64,000 nucleotides of DNA from Symsagittifera roscoffensis (Eukaryota > Xenacoelomorpha > Acoela > Convolutidae), in the NCBI RefSeq assembly GCF_963678635.1, contig NC_087064.1, forward strand, positions 84,065,847-84,129,846, read 5' to 3'. This document shows, piece after piece, positions 1 to 10,593 of this stretch; within the stretch, counting starts at the first letter, position 1; each line of letters begins with the position of its first letter. Below the pieces are notes generated by a model. That model ran no database searches, was not told the DNA's origin, and saw only the letters and a list, made by a program, of their open reading frames with translations. A program made the translations under genes and the position numbers.

Positions 1-655
1 CGGAGAGATCCCAATCCGGAAGGGTCCAGTTTTTGCCAATCCGGAAGGGTCCCAATTTTCCCAATTCGGAAGGGTCCCAACTTTGCCAATCCGGAGGGGA
101 CCATATTTGCCAATCCAGAAGGATCCCAGTTTTGGCAATCCGGAGGGGTCCTGTTTTTACCACTCCGGAAGGGTCCCAATTTTGCCAATCCGGAGGGGTC
201 CTGTTTCTGCCAATCCGGAGGGGTACTAGTTTTGCCAATCCGGAAGGGTCCCAATTTTGCCCTTCCGGAGGGGTCCTATTTTTGACAATCCAGAGGGGTA
301 CCAATTTTTCCAATCTGGAAGGGTCCCAATTTTACCAATCCTGAAGGGTCTCATTTTGCGAATCCGGAGGGATACTATTTTTGCCAATCCGGAAGGGTCC
401 CAAATTAGCCAATCCGGAGGGGTCCTGTTTTTGCCAATCCGGAAGGGTCCCAATTTTGCCAATCCGGAGGGGTCCTGTTTCTGCCAATCCGGAGGGGTAC
501 TAGTTTTGCCAATCCGGAAGGGTCCCAATTTTGCCCTTCCGGAGGGATTCTGGTTTTGCCAATCCGGAGGGGTCTTGTTTTTGCCAATCCGGAGAGGTCT
601 TGTTTTTGCCAATCCGGACGGGTACTGTTTTTGCCAATCGGGAGGGGTATTGTTT
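1..655. repeat. 24-25 bp minisatellite
   Basis: About 26 head-to-tail copies of a 24-25 bp unit with core GCCAATCCGGAAGGGTCCCA. Two unit types alternate irregularly: one with GGAAGGGTCCCAAT and one with GGAGGGGTCCTGTTT, giving a loose ~50 bp double unit. The array starts before the window and stops abruptly at about 655. Stop-free stretches occur on both strands only because the unit lacks stops; they are not genes. Confidence 0.93.
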
Positions 656-1410
656 TGTTGAGACTTAAGTAGACAGTAGAAAAGATAATAGTGAAAGGTA
701 TTAGGTTATTAAGAGACAGGCTAGGAACCTGTGACTGCATTGGTAACTTGCCTTCTGATAAAATACGAGACCAAAACAAAACAGGTCTGAACTCGGATAC
801 TCGCGACACGAAGTCTAAATTGAAAAAGAGTTTGTAACTGATTTGTGTGGATTGAAATCCAAATCGTTTTTGGGAAAGTGATTGCTCTGAGGATTTTAGT
901 AGGTCTAGCTCGGGCAATCCGAAGGCAGATAGGTAACACAGGGCTCGGTGGGTGCAATAGACACCCAGTTGAGAAAATTACTGCCTTCAAGTTTTGTCTG
1001 TTTGGTGCTGCAACGAACATGGAAAGCTCTTTCTTTAGAAACAAGTTCGACTGTCACATTGCGACTGACTAAAGTACAAGACACATGAGTTTTTCATTGA
1101 AAATATTCTTATTTTTCTTCATTTTTGGTTTTAATTCAACAATATTTGTGCTTGATTGGGTAGTGAAAACACTATCTTTTAACACATTGATATCATCAGA
1201 TTGTGCTAGTTATAAATCTTACAACTATTAATCGATCATTGTGAATAAATTGTATACACGCTGTACTGTGATAGTATACAAGGTTTCGTGGTCACTATTT
1301 AAGTGAAACTTTTGGAATTTATTGTGTTTTGTTATTATTATCAGTAGAGGACTAGGAGGACACTAGCAATCGAATTGAGTGTATAGGCAGTAAGAACTGA
1401 TAAATTGAAA
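656..1410 (+). other. Leader/possible 5' LTR remnant upstream of gag
   Basis: No convincing gene. The stretch lies between the minisatellite and the first gag codons, where a 5' LTR, primer-binding site and leader would be expected. I could not match it to a second LTR copy downstream and saw no clear tRNA-complementary primer site, so the LTR assignment is positional only. Confidence 0.3.
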
Positions 1411-2994
1411 ATGAGTCTAAACAAGATAAGGATACCTAAACTAAGCGATAGCTTCAGGAAACTCATAACAGAGAAACAGAGAAAGGCAATTAACCACTTT
1501 TTTGAGGAATGGATCACACAAACCAGGACCAACAAAGGGAAGAAAATTTCAGGCATAATGGTTGAAACCAGGAGTCAAAAGTCCTCAGAAAGACAAAAGG
1601 CAAGGTTAGAGGTAGAGGTCCATTCAGACCCTGCCATGGATGAGAACCAGGAGTGACATGGACCGGAAGGGAGAGGAAACAGAAGATTGGCGAGTGAATC
1701 TACTGCGGTAGATTCTCTACAAGGCCAAGGATTTGCCACTTCCACCGGGCCGACCCTGGACCGAGTAGAGATGTCGGAACTGTCCGACATCTCTACCAAA
1801 AATGTGGCGACTACAAGATCACCCACAGGCAACACCATGATGGTTGGCGTGACGGAAAAACCGGCAACGTCCTCATCGTTTTCAGAAAGAGTGAAGAACA
1901 CTTTCGGAAACTTCTTTCCATTTACTATGAGAACGGATACAGGCGATGAGGCAGAAACCCAGGAAGAAGAAGAGTACGATGACGGGCAAGATGACTTTGG
2001 ATCTCAAGTCAGCCTCAATAGCTTGACTCAGGAGAATGACGCATACACCGATAGAAAGGCTGGTACCATCGACCAATTTGGTGTGGTGAGGTCAATAAGC
2101 AAGACCACAAACGGATCAGGCCAGTCAGGATTTTTTGTGAACATGACTAACTCGGAAACGCGAACTGGGGAGAATAGAAACACAGGGTTAATCAAGGCAC
2201 CGGCGAATCCAGAAGTGGATAATTAAAGGACGTCGAGGCAGAGAATCAAAGCCCGCTCGACTAGCACCAAGCTACCTGGGATCGACAGGGTCACACCGCC
2301 ACTTGTGACGCCATTAGTGGAAAACGGAGCATCAATTGAAGAAGCCTTGACCAACATAGTGGGCAGTAAAGGAGAACAGAATGAGCAGATATCCTTAAGA
2401 ATGAGTGAGCTAGAAAGGGCTATCCACGTCGAGAGAGAAAATCTGCGGGAAGAGATCAACCACAACAGACAAGAAGCTAGCAGAAGCGAAAAACGCTTGA
2501 AGGAGAGAACGGATGAACACTTGGCGAAGAACCTGTCGCAATTGACGAGGAAAGCTGAGCAAAGAAAGTTGCAATTGAGTGACGACATGGAGAAGTTGAG
2601 AATTCATCTTGACACAAAGATAGATGCGATGATGGAGAGGCGAACTCAGGCTATCATGTATAGGTTGGACGGGCTACTAGGCGGCAGGAGTGGATCAAAA
2701 AATGGGGTATCGAACTCGGGAGAACCAAGAAGCGAGCCGACGGTGAACTTCAATGAACAGCAGAATAGGAGGAGGACAAATGGATCCACTAGAGGAAGGG
2801 GCAGTTCATCAGGCTATGCCACAGGGGACAATAGAACACGGGACCCAGACATCAGAGGAAGTTCAACTGGCAACAGACAGACCTCAAACAAACGACCGAC
2901 GCAGGATACATATGCGACTGGGAGATGTGATTCCAGGAACAGGGGTCAAGCGAGTCGAGGAAGAAACAATCCCAGCGACAAGCAAGGAGGGTAA
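1411..2994 (+). pseudogene. gag: Gag-like N-terminal region of Ty3/gypsy element (broken)
   Basis: One reading frame runs from an ATG at 1411 to 2994, interrupted by an in-frame TGA at 1654 and TAA at 2224. The first part is polar and acidic. Roughly 2305-2690 is highly charged and heptad-like (coiled-coil type, many E/K/R/Q/L). The end (about 2750-2990) is a low-complexity R/G/S/N/T-rich tail. I recognise no domain here, but it sits directly before capsid- and nucleocapsid-like sequence, so it is best read as the N-terminal part of a gypsy-type gag polyprotein. Nothing in it suggests a host gene. It is inactive as it stands. Confidence 0.6.
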
Positions 2995-3182
2995 ATCCAG
3001 AGCCCTTATCAGGGGGCAATGATACTCAGGCGGGGCATTCAAGAGACACTACATCAATGGCCACAGCCTTTGAATCTCTGAACAGGTCTTCGGAAACATT
3101 TCTTACGAGTTTATCTAGAACCAATGAACGTAGTGAAAAGTCCAGAAGGTTTTTTAAGAAACAGAGATGCTAAAAAGACGAA

Positions 3183-3914
3183 TCTGATGGCTGTATTGAT
3201 ACCTGGATAGAGGTGATGAAACTGCATTTTGAAGAAGAGGACTTGTGAGAAAGGCAAGAATGCAATGCTCTTACCTGCAACTTGGAAGGGACAGCCCTAA
3301 ACTGCACGATGGCCAAAACAAAGCAATACCAGCGGGACACTGCTGAGAAAATCATTGAAATCTTGTTAAATAGTTTCGGCTCAGGGGTGCAAGGACATCA
3401 AGCAATGATGGGCTTCGAGAAACGGAGGCAACATAAAGATGAGACGATAGACAAGTTTCTAGACGATTTGAAGATGCTGAGAAGGCGTAGCCAACCAGAT
3501 GAGTCCAACAGAAGGATGAACCTGGCAGTAGCCTCAAAATTCATCGATGGTGTAACGAATGACGAGCTTCGAACAATGTTTGCGACAAACTACACACCAC
3601 TCTCAATCAATGCGCCAACACCAGATGAGCTGAGACTCAAGTCAAAAGAACCTCCTTTGCTGAAGCCTCCATCAAGATCGGGATATTACAAAAACAATTA
3701 TGGCAATTTTAACAATGGACCAGGAAACCAAGGAAACAACTGGTACAAACTAAGGGACGATATGGACAAGAGACGCTCTTGTGCCAATAGCAGATCGACG
3801 GACCATCATGTGTCAGCATGCCCAACTTACCAACAGAGCGTGAAAGCATTAGGCTTTAGCCATGAGGATGAGGGTGAGTCAGAGTTCGATCATTCGATCA
3901 TGAAGATTTCATGA
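3183..3914 (+). pseudogene. gag: Gag capsid / first zinc knuckle (broken)
   Basis: The frame holds a gag capsid-like pattern: a D-x-W-I-E-V-M-K-L-H-F segment near 3200, then a helical region with DETIDKFLDDLKMLRRR and a basic Asn/Gly-rich linker. It is interrupted by TGA at 3246. Near 3780 is a degenerate zinc knuckle: the spacing fits C-x2-C-x4-H-x4-C, but the second Cys is Ser (CANSRSTDHHVSAC). Gag capsid packages element RNA in virus-like particles and the knuckle binds nucleic acid. The reading frame is shifted relative to the upstream gag part, and the next knuckle lies in a different frame that overlaps this one by 4 bases. Confidence 0.75.
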
Positions 3915-4201
3915 GAGGAGTAATTGCGAAATTCGGCCCAGGGTGTTTCTTTTGTAACTTGGAAATTCATTTTAAATCAGATTGTCCACAATTCTGCGAT
4001 GCTGTGGCAGACATCAAGCATCCAAGGCATGAGGAAGCTTTATCTGGTGTGAAAGCCAGCAAGGCTCGCCTGTTGAGTGAAGCGAAGGCACGGAGAAAAG
4101 AAAAACCGCAAGAGCTGACAACGAAGAAGATGCAGGCGGTAACGGAAGAGATACGTGAACCGGAACCGGTGACTGCAGTGGATGACTTCAAGATCGACTA
4201 A
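3911..4201 (+). pseudogene. gag: Gag nucleocapsid, intact CCHC zinc knuckle
   Basis: An intact CCHC knuckle (CFFCNLEIHFKSDC, 3944-3985) with exact C-x2-C-x4-H-x4-C spacing, followed by a basic, helical, charged stretch. This is the nucleic-acid-binding nucleocapsid signature of Ty3/gypsy and related elements. The ATG at 3911 overlaps the end of the upstream frame, so a frameshift separates the two knuckles. It ends at TAA 4199-4201, and coiled-coil-like sequence resumes after about 4244. Confidence 0.82.
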
Positions 4202-4243
4202 AGGGCAGCCTCGAGGGATGCTCTAAACAGAGAGTAGCAGGAA

Positions 4244-4603
4244 TTGGTAACGAAGGAGATCGAACAAAAGGTGAAGCTCGAATTAGAAAATGAGAAAGTA
4301 CAGGAAAGTCTGAACACCTTCGAGGCATCAGAGGTCGAAGAAACGAAAGCACCAAGTAGTTTGAGCATGAAACTGAATGTGATCTCAGAGCAGAGGTTCG
4401 ATGTGGTGCCACGAGGAAGCAAAATACAATCGATAATCTCGGTAGTGGGGCCCCAGGTAATCAGAAATTTGAGTGAACCATCAGAATTCACTTTGATGCA
4501 TTTGGATACATATGCAGATTATCTGAGACAATTGGAGCCACGCACTGAGTCAAGAATGGGGGCTTCGCGAGGGGACACCTTATTCCGACGAATCTCCGAC
4601 TAG
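4244..4603 (+). pseudogene. Gag-pol linker region
   Basis: An open stretch of about 120 codons: a charged helical segment (KEIEQKVKLELENEKVQ), then a region with beta-type pattern ending LRQLEPRTESR. It connects the nucleocapsid to the protease remnant. Near 4555 the sequence jumps directly into what looks like the second half of a retroelement protease, so an internal deletion is likely. No catalytic residues are recognisable. Confidence 0.55.
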
Positions 4604-4938
4604 CGGCAGCCAACCGAGGAGCGATTTACGTAGCCGGAAGAACACCAATAACGGTCCTCCACATGAGAGGACGGGATCTTTGGATGAGCTTCCAGGTGGT
4701 AGAGAATTCGGACGACTCCGATCAGTTCATCTTGGGCAGAAATTTTGTCAGGAATTTCGACGTGATGATTGACTTGAACAACGGTCTAATAGGGATTAGA
4801 AACCCGGACCGGAAGTATGTTAAGAAACCAAATAATAGAATAATAACAGATAAAAACAAGGTACCAATCTTTTTAGATAGAAAGGTAAAAATACAGCCGG
4901 GACAAGCTGAAGTAGCATTGCTAAGAATCAGAAATTGA
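4604..4938 (+). pseudogene. Aspartic protease C-terminal half (catalytic motif missing)
   Basis: Sequence reading LRLAAANRGAIYVAGRTPI, then FQVVENSDDSDQFILGRNF, resembles the flap and C-terminal ILGR-(D/N)-F helix of gypsy-type proteases that cut Gag-Pol. The catalytic D-T/S-G loop that should precede it is not present; upstream there is only gag-pol linker. The downstream sequence (DVMIDLNNGLIGIRN...) fits the family. The remnant is therefore incapable of proteolysis. Neighbours on both sides are in the normal order gag-PR-RT. Confidence 0.7.
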
Positions 4939-5048
4939 AACTCGTTAAGTGATAGTAAACAGGTTGTTTGGTACCGAACCCAAATAGTCAAAGTTCAGTG
5001 ATTTTAGGAAAAAACTTCTCGGTAACTCGAAAATGACTGTGTGTCAGT

Positions 5049-5651
5049 GTGCTATTGAACACACTGGACACCACGGTTTCAACCCAGCGTGGAAAGAAGC
5101 TTGGCTACGCCTTGCCGATGAGGACCGACTATGAAGAGACACAAAACTTGAAGAAATATAGTGTGAAAGACTGTCCTTATCATGCAAATAAGGATAAAAT
5201 CTTAAAGAGAATTAATGAATTAAAATCTATTCGTAAATTGTTTTCAATGAAATCCGAAACGGACGACGGCTTATCAAGCTGCTTGAATTTTCCGGAACGC
5301 CCCTCGTCATATGAACTAGAATCTGACAAACCGGTTTTGCCAGAGATAGAACACTTAAAAGGGAAAATAGGCGAGGGAGATTTTGAATCTTTGCGGGCGG
5401 TTTTAAGTCGGAACACGGATGTATTTTCAAAACATAAGGCAGATATCGGTTGTTGCAGCTTCGTCGAACACGAAATCGAACTGGATGAAGGCGCCGTTCC
5501 CCATAGGGAGGGCGCAAGACAAATGACACTACATAAATCGGAAGCGCGCCGAGCGGAAATAGAAAAGTTGCTCGAATACGATATGATAGAACCCTCGAAA
5601 TTGCCATGGGCTCGCGGAGTAGTCATGGCAAAAAAGAAGGGGGCAGCATAG
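5049..5651 (+). pseudogene. pol: Reverse transcriptase N-terminal part
   Basis: About 200 open codons. The first two thirds are a spacer typical of gypsy Pol. The end carries the start of RT: HEIELDEGAVPHREGARQM, then EIEKLLEYDMIEPSKLPWARGVVMAKKKG, which matches the fingers region (box with I-x-P-S-x-S-P-W). The frame ends at a TAG at 5649 just after the KKKG motif. The next conserved RT box (FCCDFRYLNAVTIKDAYPIP, about 5652-5720) continues in another frame, so a frameshift breaks the enzyme here. Confidence 0.85.
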
Positions 5652-6262
5652 GTTCTGTTGCGACTTTCGCTACTTGAACGCGGTGACAATAAAAGATGCG
5701 TACCCGATACCGCGAATTGACAAAAAAACTTCTCGAAACTTGGTGACGCCAAGTTCTTCACCACTCTGGACTTTGGTTCGGCATTCTGGCAAGTCCTTCT
5801 GCGAAAAAAGGACAGAGAGAAGATCGGATTCGCGTGTGGATTGGGGTTGTACCAGTGGAAGAGGATGCCCTCCGGCTTGTGCAACCCGACTGCCACTTTT
5901 CGAAGACTGATAGCTCAGTCTTTGACCAGAGTGACGAAAAAATACGGGAACCTGGTGATGTGTTACGTGGATGACGTGGTCAAAGCAACACCCACCCTGG
6001 GAGACCACAATTATTGGCTAGAGAAGGTCTTTGGCGGCATGAAAAGAGCTGGCTTCAAATGTAAACCATCGAAATGTGAGATACTCAGAGATTCGATAAA
6101 GTATCTAGGGAGAATGGTGGACAGGCATGACATGAGGCCGGACCCCGAAGCAGTAGAGGCTGTGCTGACATGAAAGGCTCCCAGAACGGACACACAACTA
6201 ATGAGCTTCCTAGGATTCGCCAATTATTACCGTGAGTTCATAAAGGGATATGCAGACAAGGT
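5652..6262 (+). pseudogene. pol: Reverse transcriptase core with YVDD
   Basis: Palm-domain boxes are visible in order: CDFRYLNAVTIKDAYPIPRID (about 5655-5720), a degraded F-T-T-L-D segment near 5755, LYQWKRMPSGLCNPTATFRRL (about 5844-5910), and the catalytic YVDD at 5964-5975, followed by SIKYLGRMVDRH and the thumb/connection LGFANYYREFIKGYADK. RT copies element RNA into DNA. Frames change at least three times (near 5730, 5830 and 6172, where a TGA replaces the expected Trp-type codon), so it is dead. The order and motifs identify a Ty3/gypsy-type Pol. Confidence 0.88.
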
Positions 6263-6697
6263 GTGTCCAATGCAGAAGCTGATGCGCAACAAAGGAAAGA
6301 AGTTCGAATGGAACGACGAAGCACAAGCTGCCTTCGAGAACATAAAACGGAACTGTTCGAAACGCCAGTGCTAGGAATGCCTACAGAAAAGGGCATGTAT
6401 GTTCTTGACACAGACTTATCAGTATCAGCCATCTCAGGAATACTGCATCAGGAGCAGGAATGGAATGGAAGAACGGTTCTTCGTCCCATAGCATATGGCA
6501 GCAAGGTGTTAAGTGACACTGAGATGAAATATGGTGCACCGAAGGCAGAAATGTTTGCAGCAGTCACATTCGTGGAAAAGTACCGCGCATACTTGGGCAG
6601 CGCTCTCTTTAAGTTACGCGTGGACAGCAGAGCGTTATCTTGGTTGAAGACATACTCGATGGATCAGAGTTATATTGGTAGATGGATAGTAAGGTAA
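6263..6697 (+). pseudogene. pol: RNase H domain
   Basis: YVLDTDLSVSAISGILHQEQ carries the first catalytic Asp; KYGAPKAEMFAAVTFVEKY carries the catalytic Glu; and LRVDSRALSWLKT the next Asp, the usual gypsy-type RNase H arrangement. It degrades the RNA strand of the RNA:DNA hybrid. The frame ends with TAA at 6695 after SYIGRWIVR, but the conserved continuation DGYHMIV...KHQNADSLSKK (about 6702-6775, the H-x-N-A-D-x-L-S motif) follows at once, so the stop is a lesion rather than a true end. Confidence 0.87.
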
Positions 6698-7695
6698 GAT
6701 GGCTACCACATGATAGTCGATAGCAGTATGCGTGAAAAACACCAGAATGCTGACAGCCTCAGCAAGAAGACCGAGTTCTATGAAAGATTGGAACAAAAGC
6801 AAGCCAATCAGGCAGAAATCAAGGAAAAGTTCTCGTTTCTGGACGAGGAAATCTACAAAACGCTTCCCTTGACGAGATGGTAGGACAAGTCTGGACATCC
6901 AACTCCAGGACATCCTGAGTTACCAGAGGAGGAAGCAGCAGAGATAAAGATTCTTTCTAAGAAGAACCCAGAGCCATTGGATCTGTTGCTGCGCTCAAAC
7001 CTGGTCCAGCAGGAACTCTCTCTCATGAACATAAGCAGCCTCTCATCATTGGATAAAGTTGTGCAGGTCACACCGCAAGTGATGCGGATTCTGGGTGGAT
7101 TGTTGGAGAGAGAAGTGACCAGAGATGACCCCGAGTGGGCAGCAGCCATGGCATCACTGACAGTCTGCGAGAAGGTGAAGATCATTCCATCAAGACGACA
7201 GCACAAAGAAAATGAAAGGGATTGTAGGACTATAGTTCAGCAACTAGTGTCCTCGATACCCAAAACATCTTGACAAGCACAACATACAAATGGAAAGAAC
7301 AGGAGAACGATACGCAAAAGAAAACCTTTGAGGACCAGGATGATGAAGGTGAGAAGGTTGAACGAAACCTGGGCCAAGATTGTTTGTCCGGGAAGGCGAA
7401 ACGTGAAAAGAGCAGGCGAGTTCAGGATCAACACCCGGGACAACAAAATTTGTCCGGGGAATCTTATGTAGATGAAGAATTTCCTGATGAGGAACAGGAC
7501 CTGGAGGGTAAAATTTTGTCTGGGGAGTTCAGATGGATGAACAGAACGCACAGAACTGATCCGGAGGAGGGAACGTGCTCCATCGCAGACTCTTCAGTGG
7601 CTGACAACCCCAGGAACTCAGGATTTGACAACTACTCAGACAGGAACTCGAGCTAGAGATCGGATCTGTCAGAGATAGCGATCCATACACTACTG
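6698..7695 (+). pseudogene. Pol connection between RNase H and integrase
   Basis: Coding-like but interrupted stretch. It begins with the H-x-N-A-D-x-L-S motif that ends gypsy RNase H tethers, then about 300 residues of charged, helix-rich linker. An open part at 6977-7273 reads LLLRSNLVQQELSLMNI..., and one at 7270-7656 is very acidic and has three LSG(K/E) repeats. I recognise no domain in the acidic part. It is probably a lineage-specific spacer of the Pol polyprotein. Confidence 0.6.
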
Positions 7696-8930
7696 GTGCA
7701 GACTCGAGCAAGGGATCTGGACAGGGAGGTATATCAAGACCCTGACAGTGATCGCTACCTCATACCAGCTGAAAGAGTCTTTGACAACGCAGCAGAGGAT
7801 CTGGAAACAATAGCAGTATCGAAACGTTCGATAAGCTTGTTGCCGCAAAAAGAGATATTCAGGACTGATCTTCAACCGTTCGAACAAGAAACACAACCAT
7901 TGGCGAAGATTTGGTGCGTTAAGATGGAAGATGACACGCATCAGCCAGATGAAATGAATAGTCAGATGAGTGTCATGAAGACGTACTTGAAGGCGAGATA
8001 CGGACTCTCGGACCTACTAAGAGCACAGAGAATTGGCCGCTTGACGAGCAACCTTAAAAGGTGGATCGAAAATGGAGCTCAGGACAAAGGGGATCTGGGG
8101 GAAGACAGTTACTGCATTCTGAGACAGTACTTTATGCAGAAAGAGGGGAGGTTATATCTGAACAAGGACGGAATTATGGCTTGCAAGAGAAGAAAAGAGG
8201 ACAAAGTCCTGTACAAATATAATGCGATAGTGTTGCCGCAACTCTATCAGACAGAACTTTTGTTCAGGTCACATGATCAGATGGGCCATCAGGGAATCAA
8301 CAAAGTATACCAGAGAATCCTGAAACGCTTTGAGTGGCCTGGAATGAAAAAGGCATGCGAGAAGTGGGTAACAGCATGTCTGTCATGCCAACAGGTCAAG
8401 GATCCAAGGAAATTGCGATTTCCCTTGCAGTCGATCGAGTCATCTGAATTTAACAAGGTGGAGCAGGTTGATCATCAAAAGATATACATGGCAGACAGTG
8501 GTTACAATCATGTCTTGATCATGATAGATCACTTCAAGAAATAACTGCCTCAGCAGAAGAGACTTGCAATCACCTAATCAATACGTGGATAGCGAGACAT
8601 GGTTTTCCGATGACGTTTCAATCGGACAACGAAATAGCTTTCGTGGGAGAACTTACGAAAGAGCTCATGAGGTGTTTGCAGGTGGCTCAGGTCCACTCCA
8701 CGACATACCATCCCCAGACGAATGGCGTAGTGGAAAGGCAAAATAGAACGTTAGTGTCGATGCTGAAGGTATATTGTTCCAGGTACATGACCGATTGGGA
8801 CAGATATCTTACACAGGTCATGGGAGCTTTCAACGGCACGCAAAACTCCATCATCGGAGTTAGTCCACACATGATGTTAACAGGGCACGAGAAGTCTTTG
8901 CCCTTGACTTTCTTTTACCCAGAGTAGGAG
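7696..8930 (+). pseudogene. int: Integrase, repeat copy 1 (22 bp deletion)
   Basis: Integrase with an N-terminal HHCC zinc-binding module (H-x4-H-x29-C-x2-C, LLFRSHDQMGHQG...CLSCQQ) and the start of the catalytic core (VEQVDHQKIYMADSG). Immediately after the codons for MIDHF, 22 bp present in the other two copies are missing, which throws the frame and ends it at 8542. The rest of the core (SDN with the second Asp; NGVVERQNRTL with the Glu) is still legible in another frame, 8610-8927. Integrase joins element DNA to the chromosome; this copy cannot. The 5' part up to 8058 is unique, and repeat unit 1 begins at 8059. Confidence 0.9.
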
Positions 8931-9880
8931 GGGAAGAAAACATCACAACAAGTCTACGTAAGGGATGTGATTAGACGTCAACAAGAACTAAATGACTTGT
9001 GTAGACGGAACACCCAGCAGGCACAGGCAAGGCAGAGGAAAAGATTCGATAAAAAAGCAGCTGGTGCAAAAGCTTACTCGGTAGGAGACTACGTGTGGGT
9101 ATTTCAGAACGTTATACCACCAAAAGGAACAAAAAAGCTCCTAAAAAGTGGAGAGGACCCTTCATGATTACGGAAGTGCACCAGAAGGGACGCTTTTATA
9201 GACTGAGAAATGGCCGAGCCGCTCACTACGAGAACATTAAGCCACACAACCCATCGAAAGAAGACTGGTGTATACCTGCAGACATGGAAGAGGGAGATTA
9301 TCTGATGATGGACCCTGCTTGTGAGGTCAATGAGAAGGGCAACAGGGAAAAGAACGATGGAAATGAGGTCGTAGAGGAAAGATCAAGTCCACCACTGGAC
9401 CTGGATCCCAACGAGGTGATTGAAGCAGATGAAGAAACCTTACCCTACGCAGAGGAAGACTGGCAAGACCCTGAACAAATGGAGGTCCCAAAGAATTTGG
9501 AACCGGATCTTCCGTTTACGATACAGACTTGGCAGAGTGACAGGACAAGACTCATGAGGAAACATAATCTTTACTGAGATGACTTCGTGGTGGACAGGAT
9601 AGATCTAAAGAAGATAGTGGAAGAAGTAGTGGGTCTAGAAGAAATAACTGTGTCACAGGACATTGACATAGTCGACAATCACGACAAGGAGTGGGTCGAC
9701 GACCGGTCCAAGCCCGAGGTAGAATTCGACGACGAGCAACAGCAATCATATGAACAAGACTTGACAAATCTGCGTGTCTTGGAATGGCTGAACGAAATGA
9801 CATCGGACCCAAAAGAGACCAGTGTCATGATTCAAGAGGTAGATCGTGAAAACATGAAATACATAAACCGAAAGGGATGA
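8931..9880 (+). pseudogene. Integrase C-terminal (GPF) domain and acidic tail, copy 1
   Basis: After an in-frame TAG at about 8925 the integrase frame continues to 9167 (RRQQELNDLCRRNTQQAQ..., then VGDYVWVF). It then shifts by one base at an A-run (about 9138-9150), after which KKWRGPFMITEVHQKG carries the GPY/F motif of gypsy integrases. The tail is acidic (about 9290-9880). A TGA at 9575-9577, where copies 2 and 3 have GGA, breaks the tail. The GPY/F domain contributes to target DNA contact and multimerisation in this family. Confidence 0.82.
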
Positions 9881-9979
9881 TCCTTCCTGGGCTGCCTAGG
9901 AAGGACAATTACTCGTTCCTGCTTCCAACCTCGATTTAGTATCCGGTATGCGATTGACGGGGACATCAATGGATATTTT

Positions 9980-9999
9980 TGTCCGGGGAGTGGGGGTAG
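9980..9999 (+). promoter_or_regulatory. G-rich 3'-end tract (polypurine-like), copy 1
   Basis: A GGGGAGTGGGGGTAG tract after the last pol codons, followed by a short inverted repeat (GTGGG...CCCAC) and an AT run. Its position after pol fits a polypurine tract priming plus-strand DNA synthesis, or the start of the 3' LTR. Copies lie at 12561-12580 and 15142-15161, and inverted copies near 16000. The purine run is not uninterrupted, so the role is inferred. Confidence 0.45.
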
Positions 10000-10205
10000 A
10001 ACTTACCCACACTGAAAAATTATTAATAAAAAAAATTAAGAATAGCAAGAGAGACAGGTGATATAGAAGCAGAAACAGACGAGGACCCTGAGAAACTGGA
10101 CATAGGGAAAGTAGTTAAGCCATATTTTGGCTTACCAAATGAATACTCAAGTAGCATAACGTTGACAGATGACGTGAAACATGTGCGATAGCGATCACAG
10201 AAGAC

Positions 10206-10511
10206 ATGAGTTTTAAGACAGCGTTAGCAGCGGATTTTAAGAGAGAATATAAAAACATAGAATTCCTTTGGAAGCAGAGGCCAGGAATAGGAGGCGTAGC
10301 GGCTTTGCCTCCGGCGGCGTCACAGATACTAGGAAACTACTTACGCTTCTTGGTGATGATAGCGACAGAGAAGCGGCACGTGGACCCCAAAAACCTAGTC
10401 TTGTCCTTGACGAGAGTGAGAGACATCCTTGTGGAGAGGGAAATGAAGGAGCTCTCGCTTCCGGTGTACGATCCGAACAGAGGACGCACCCACGGGAGTT
10501 GTATGCACTGA
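10206..10511 (+). CDS. Conserved 101-codon reading frame downstream of pol, copy 1
   Basis: ATG-started frame of 101 codons (MSFKTALAADFKREYKNIEFLW...) located 3' of the G-rich tract. It is kept open in all three repeat units with only a few amino-acid changes. It has no domain I recognise; it is rather hydrophobic in the middle (SQILGNYLRFLVMIA) and charged at both ends. The preceding sequence (about 10065-10190) is also codon-like, ending at a TAG just upstream. Either it is a small accessory protein of the element or a fragment of a longer lost one. Confidence 0.35.
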   Translation: MSFKTALAADFKREYKNIEFLWKQRPGIGGVAALPPAASQILGNYLRFLVMIATEKRHVDPKNLVLSLTRVRDILVEREMKELSLPVYDPNRGRTHGSCMH

Positions 10512-10593
10512 TACACGTAATCTTCTCTGATACTAATATACAAGTATACTTACATAAGAAATATTATTTAAGTATAGGCTGAGTTTATGTTGC

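Noticed and set aside
1-661. Long open frames on both strands of the minisatellite
   Set aside because: They follow from the stop-poor 24-25 bp unit; no start context, no non-repeat protein sequence.
9138-9150. Programmed frameshift at the A-run before the GPF motif
   Set aside because: The shift is shared by all three copies but lies next to a shared in-frame TAG in a dead element; plain loss of one A is simpler.
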